A stretch of DNA of 64,000 nucleotides, from NCBI GenBank assembly GCA_021792135.1, contig JAJYVF010000006.1:1-64000 (forward strand). Direction: 5' to 3'. This document shows positions 62,115-64,000 of this stretch, in pieces; the stretch's first letter is position 1; each line of letters begins with the position of its first letter. Position numbers and translations under genes: made by a program. The notes under the pieces are model-generated. The model made no database searches and had not been told where the DNA came from. It saw only the letters and a list, made by a program, of their open reading frames with translations. Source of the DNA: Acidobacteriota bacterium (GTDB taxonomy: Bacteria; Acidobacteriota; Terriglobia; Terriglobales; Acidobacteriaceae).

Positions 62115-64000
62115 TCAGCGCTGCCGGGCCAGCACCAGCGTCACATCGTCCGGTTGTTCCTGCGCGCCGATCCAGCTCCGCAGCGTCTGAATCACCTGCT
62201 CGGCGATGCCTTCCAGGCTCAGATGCCGGTACCGCCGCACCACCTCCAGCAGCCGCTCTTCGCCGAACTCGCCAAAGTCGTTCTCCGGCTCCGTCACCCC
62301 GTCGCTGTAAGCGATCAGAATGTCGCCCGCGCCCAGATGTTCGGTCCCCTGCTCCCACCCCTGTTCGTCCAGCAGGCCCACTACCGTGCCGCCCCGCCCC
62401 AGCCGCGTCACCGTGTCATTGGCACGCAGCAGCAGCGGAGGCAGATGTCCGCCGTTGGAATACACCAGGCGCTGGCTGGGGCCATCGTAGTGCGCCAGGA
62501 AGAGCGTTGCGTACTTCTCTGGCTGCGTGCTGCGATAGAGGTGCCGGTTCAGCAGCGCCAGTATCTTGGCTGGCTCCTCAAACAACTCTCCGCACTCGAT
62601 CTCCTTTGCGCCCGCATACTGTGTCCGCGGGCTGGACAGCGCCGCAGCCCCCTCCGTAATCAGCTCTTCGCCCGCAAAGCGGTAGGCCCGCACCGCCGAG
62701 TGCAGCGTCGCCATCAGCAGCGCCGCTGAGATTCCCTTGCCGCTGATATCCCCCAGCGCAATGCCCAGCCCGGTCTCGCCAAACAGAAGAAAGTCATAAT
62801 AATCCCCGCTCACCGTGCGCGCCGGCAGACAAACCCCGTGCAGCTCCAGCATTGGCAGCGCAATGTGGCCGTGCGGGAACAAATTCGCCTGCACCTCCTG
62901 CGCGATCTCCAGCTCGTTCTGCAGCCGCTCCTTTTCCCGCTGCTCCTCCAGCAGCCGCTCCAGCGACGCCGCCATCGTGTTAAACGACCGGCTCAGAGCC
63001 CCCAGCTGATCCCTGCGCTTCACCTGGATCCTGTGTTCCAGATTCCCGCCGTCGATGGCCAGCGTCGCCTCGTAGAGGTCGTGAACCGACCGAGTGATCG
63101 TCTGGTTCAGCCGCACCGCCGCCAGAAACGCCAGCAGTTCCAGCACCCCGAAGGCTACCGCGATCCCGATCAGCGCATCGCGCACCAGGTCCCCGACCCG
63201 CAGCGACGTGATAAACAGCCGCTGGTACAGCAGCGACGGCCGCGACGTCACATCCGCGTAGGTCTCATGCGGCTGCCCGGTCGCCCAGTCGACCGTGGCC
63301 AGCGGCGCCAGAAACGTCACCGGAATGTCGTAGAAGTGCAGCCCCGCCGCAAGCTGGCCGCCCGAGATAGCGCTCTTTCTCGCATCCTCCACGTCTTCCT
63401 TGTCAATCTGCACTCGCGTCACGGGCTTCCCCGCAGCGCGCGCCCGCCAGGTTTCCACCTTCGGGTTCTGGGCGCCTGGCTGCTGCTGGTCCCCGAAACC
63501 CACCCCCGGATAAATCGTCACCCGGCCCAGGCCTTCGGCAATCGCCTCCACATTCTGCTTCTGGATCGGCACGCTGGAGATCGCAACCGTCCTGTGACCG
63601 TCGAGGGTCACTTCGTCGGAGGCCCGCAGCCACAACTGCCCGTGGTCGATCACAATGCCGCGAAAGGACCCATGCAGCCACGGCGGAACCGCCGTCAGGC
63701 TGAGCGATGCGATTCCCGGCGGAGCCAGCTCCACCGGAACTCCGTCGTGGAAGGCGGAGATATTCAACCCCGTATATTCATGGCTCGCCGCCTCGTCGGT
63801 GGACTCCGCCAGGTTCACGCCCCCCGCCCCGTGCCTGTGCGCCAGTTCGTGTGCCACATGCATCACGATCCCGCCGTTCGTCGAGGCAATGTGCTCCAGC
63901 TCGGCGCTCACCACGCTGGTCGCCGCGAAAATCGCAAATTGTCCGGAGAACACGTACAGCAGAATCCCCGCCAGCGTCACAAACAGCACCAGCGGCGTCA
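62115..64000 (-). CDS. HAMP-SpoIIE (RsbU-type) protein serine phosphatase, 5' end beyond window
   Basis: At least 624 residues are in the window, and the frame remains open to the right edge (no good start codon; the first visible residues are inside the first membrane helix). Layout: first transmembrane helix, extracytoplasmic sensor (about 20-270), second helix (ALIGIAVAFGVLELLAFLAA), HAMP (about 295-350), coiled coil, then the PP2C/SpoIIE domain: VSGDYYDFLLFGETGLGIAL, GDISGKGISAALLM, SDGVTEPEND, DDVTLVLARQ. It would dephosphorylate an anti-sigma antagonist in a partner-switching system. It may pair with a general stress regulator outside the window. Confidence 0.88.
   Translation of the reverse strand, partial: TPLVLFVTLAGILLYVFSGQFAIFAATSVVSAELEHIASTNGGIVMHVAHELAHRHGAGGVNLAESTDEAASHEYTGLNISAFHDGVPVELAPPGIASLSLTAVPPWLHGSFRGIVIDHGQLWLRASDEVTLDGHRTVAISSVPIQKQNVEAIAEGLGRVTIYPGVGFGDQQQPGAQNPKVETWRARAAGKPVTRVQIDKEDVEDARKSAISGGQLAAGLHFYDIPVTFLAPLATVDWATGQPHETYADVTSRPSLLYQRLFITSLRVGDLVRDALIGIAVAFGVLELLAFLAAVRLNQTITRSVHDLYEATLAIDGGNLEHRIQVKRRDQLGALSRSFNTMAASLERLLEEQREKERLQNELEIAQEVQANLFPHGHIALPMLELHGVCLPARTVSGDYYDFLLFGETGLGIALGDISGKGISAALLMATLHSAVRAYRFAGEELITEGAAALSSPRTQYAGAKEIECGELFEEPAKILALLNRHLYRSTQPEKYATLFLAHYDGPSQRLVYSNGGHLPPLLLRANDTVTRLGRGGTVVGLLDEQGWEQGTEHLGAGDILIAYSDGVTEPENDFGEFGEERLLEVVRRYRHLSLEGIAEQVIQTLRSWIGAQEQPDDVTLVLARQR

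Noticed and set aside
1-64000. rRNA, tRNA, transposase, integrase or phage genes
   Set aside because: I looked for these by their usual motifs on both strands and found none I could support, so no mobile-element boundary is claimed.

Overview
The window reads as a high-GC Acidobacteriota genome fragment, quite possibly metagenomic. Support comes from CRTAC1/ASPIC-UnbV proteins, DUF4038 glycosidase remnants, PQQ dehydrogenases, GH31 enzymes, two copies of a roughly 128-bp multi-hairpin intergenic repeat that I associate with this phylum, and a dissimilatory sulfur gene order like that known from peatland Acidobacteria. The phylum call is inference; no rRNA or tRNA gene is present.

Layout. (1) 0.3-7.6 kb: a tight minus-strand operon of unknown role (CRTAC1 protein, beta-propeller/di-haem cytochrome, second propeller protein, RidA protein, periplasmic binding protein). 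(2) 7.9-8.3 kb: a decayed DAHP synthase remnant. (3) 8.5-24.8 kb: a minus-strand sulfate activation operon: aprBA, Zn-ribbon protein, YkgJ-like protein, qmoABC, sat, cytidylate-kinase-like/BON protein, PEP-synthase-like protein, TSUP permease, TIGR02186-like membrane protein and an OprO/P-like porin. (4) 25.5-37.4 kb: a minus-strand dsr operon: dsrAB, dsrL-like, dsrC, RsbRD-like, dsrMKJOP, cobA, dsrD, dsrN. (5) 37.7-43.6 kb: a divergent siroheme gene, a second DsrMK-like pair, a cyclic-nucleotide-binding protein and citrate synthase. (6) 44-53 kb: a decaying region with a cyclase, a broken DUF4038 gene, an APC permease fused to half an SDR, a PQQ dehydrogenase and a shredded MFS gene. (7) 53.4-64 kb: a sugar catabolism group (MFS, SDR, Zn-dehydrogenase, GH31, large glycosidase), an HNH endonuclease and a 5'-truncated SpoIIE-type phosphatase.

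How it works together. Sat activates sulfate, AprBA with QmoABC reduces APS to sulfite, and DsrAB with DsrC and DsrMKJOP reduces sulfite. The siroheme (cobA, dsrV) and siroheme-amide (dsrN) genes are in the same cluster. The porin and TSUP permease may move sulfate or sulfite. dsrD is present, dsrEFH is absent, and the dsrL-like gene lacks its second nucleotide-binding fold, which together fit a reductive role. Four promoters (apr, dsr, second dsrMK pair, citrate synthase) carry near-perfect TGTGA-N6-TCACA palindromes; three of them lie exactly 22 nt upstream of a -10-like hexamer. This is a striking CRP/FNR class II pattern that appears to tie the island into one regulon.
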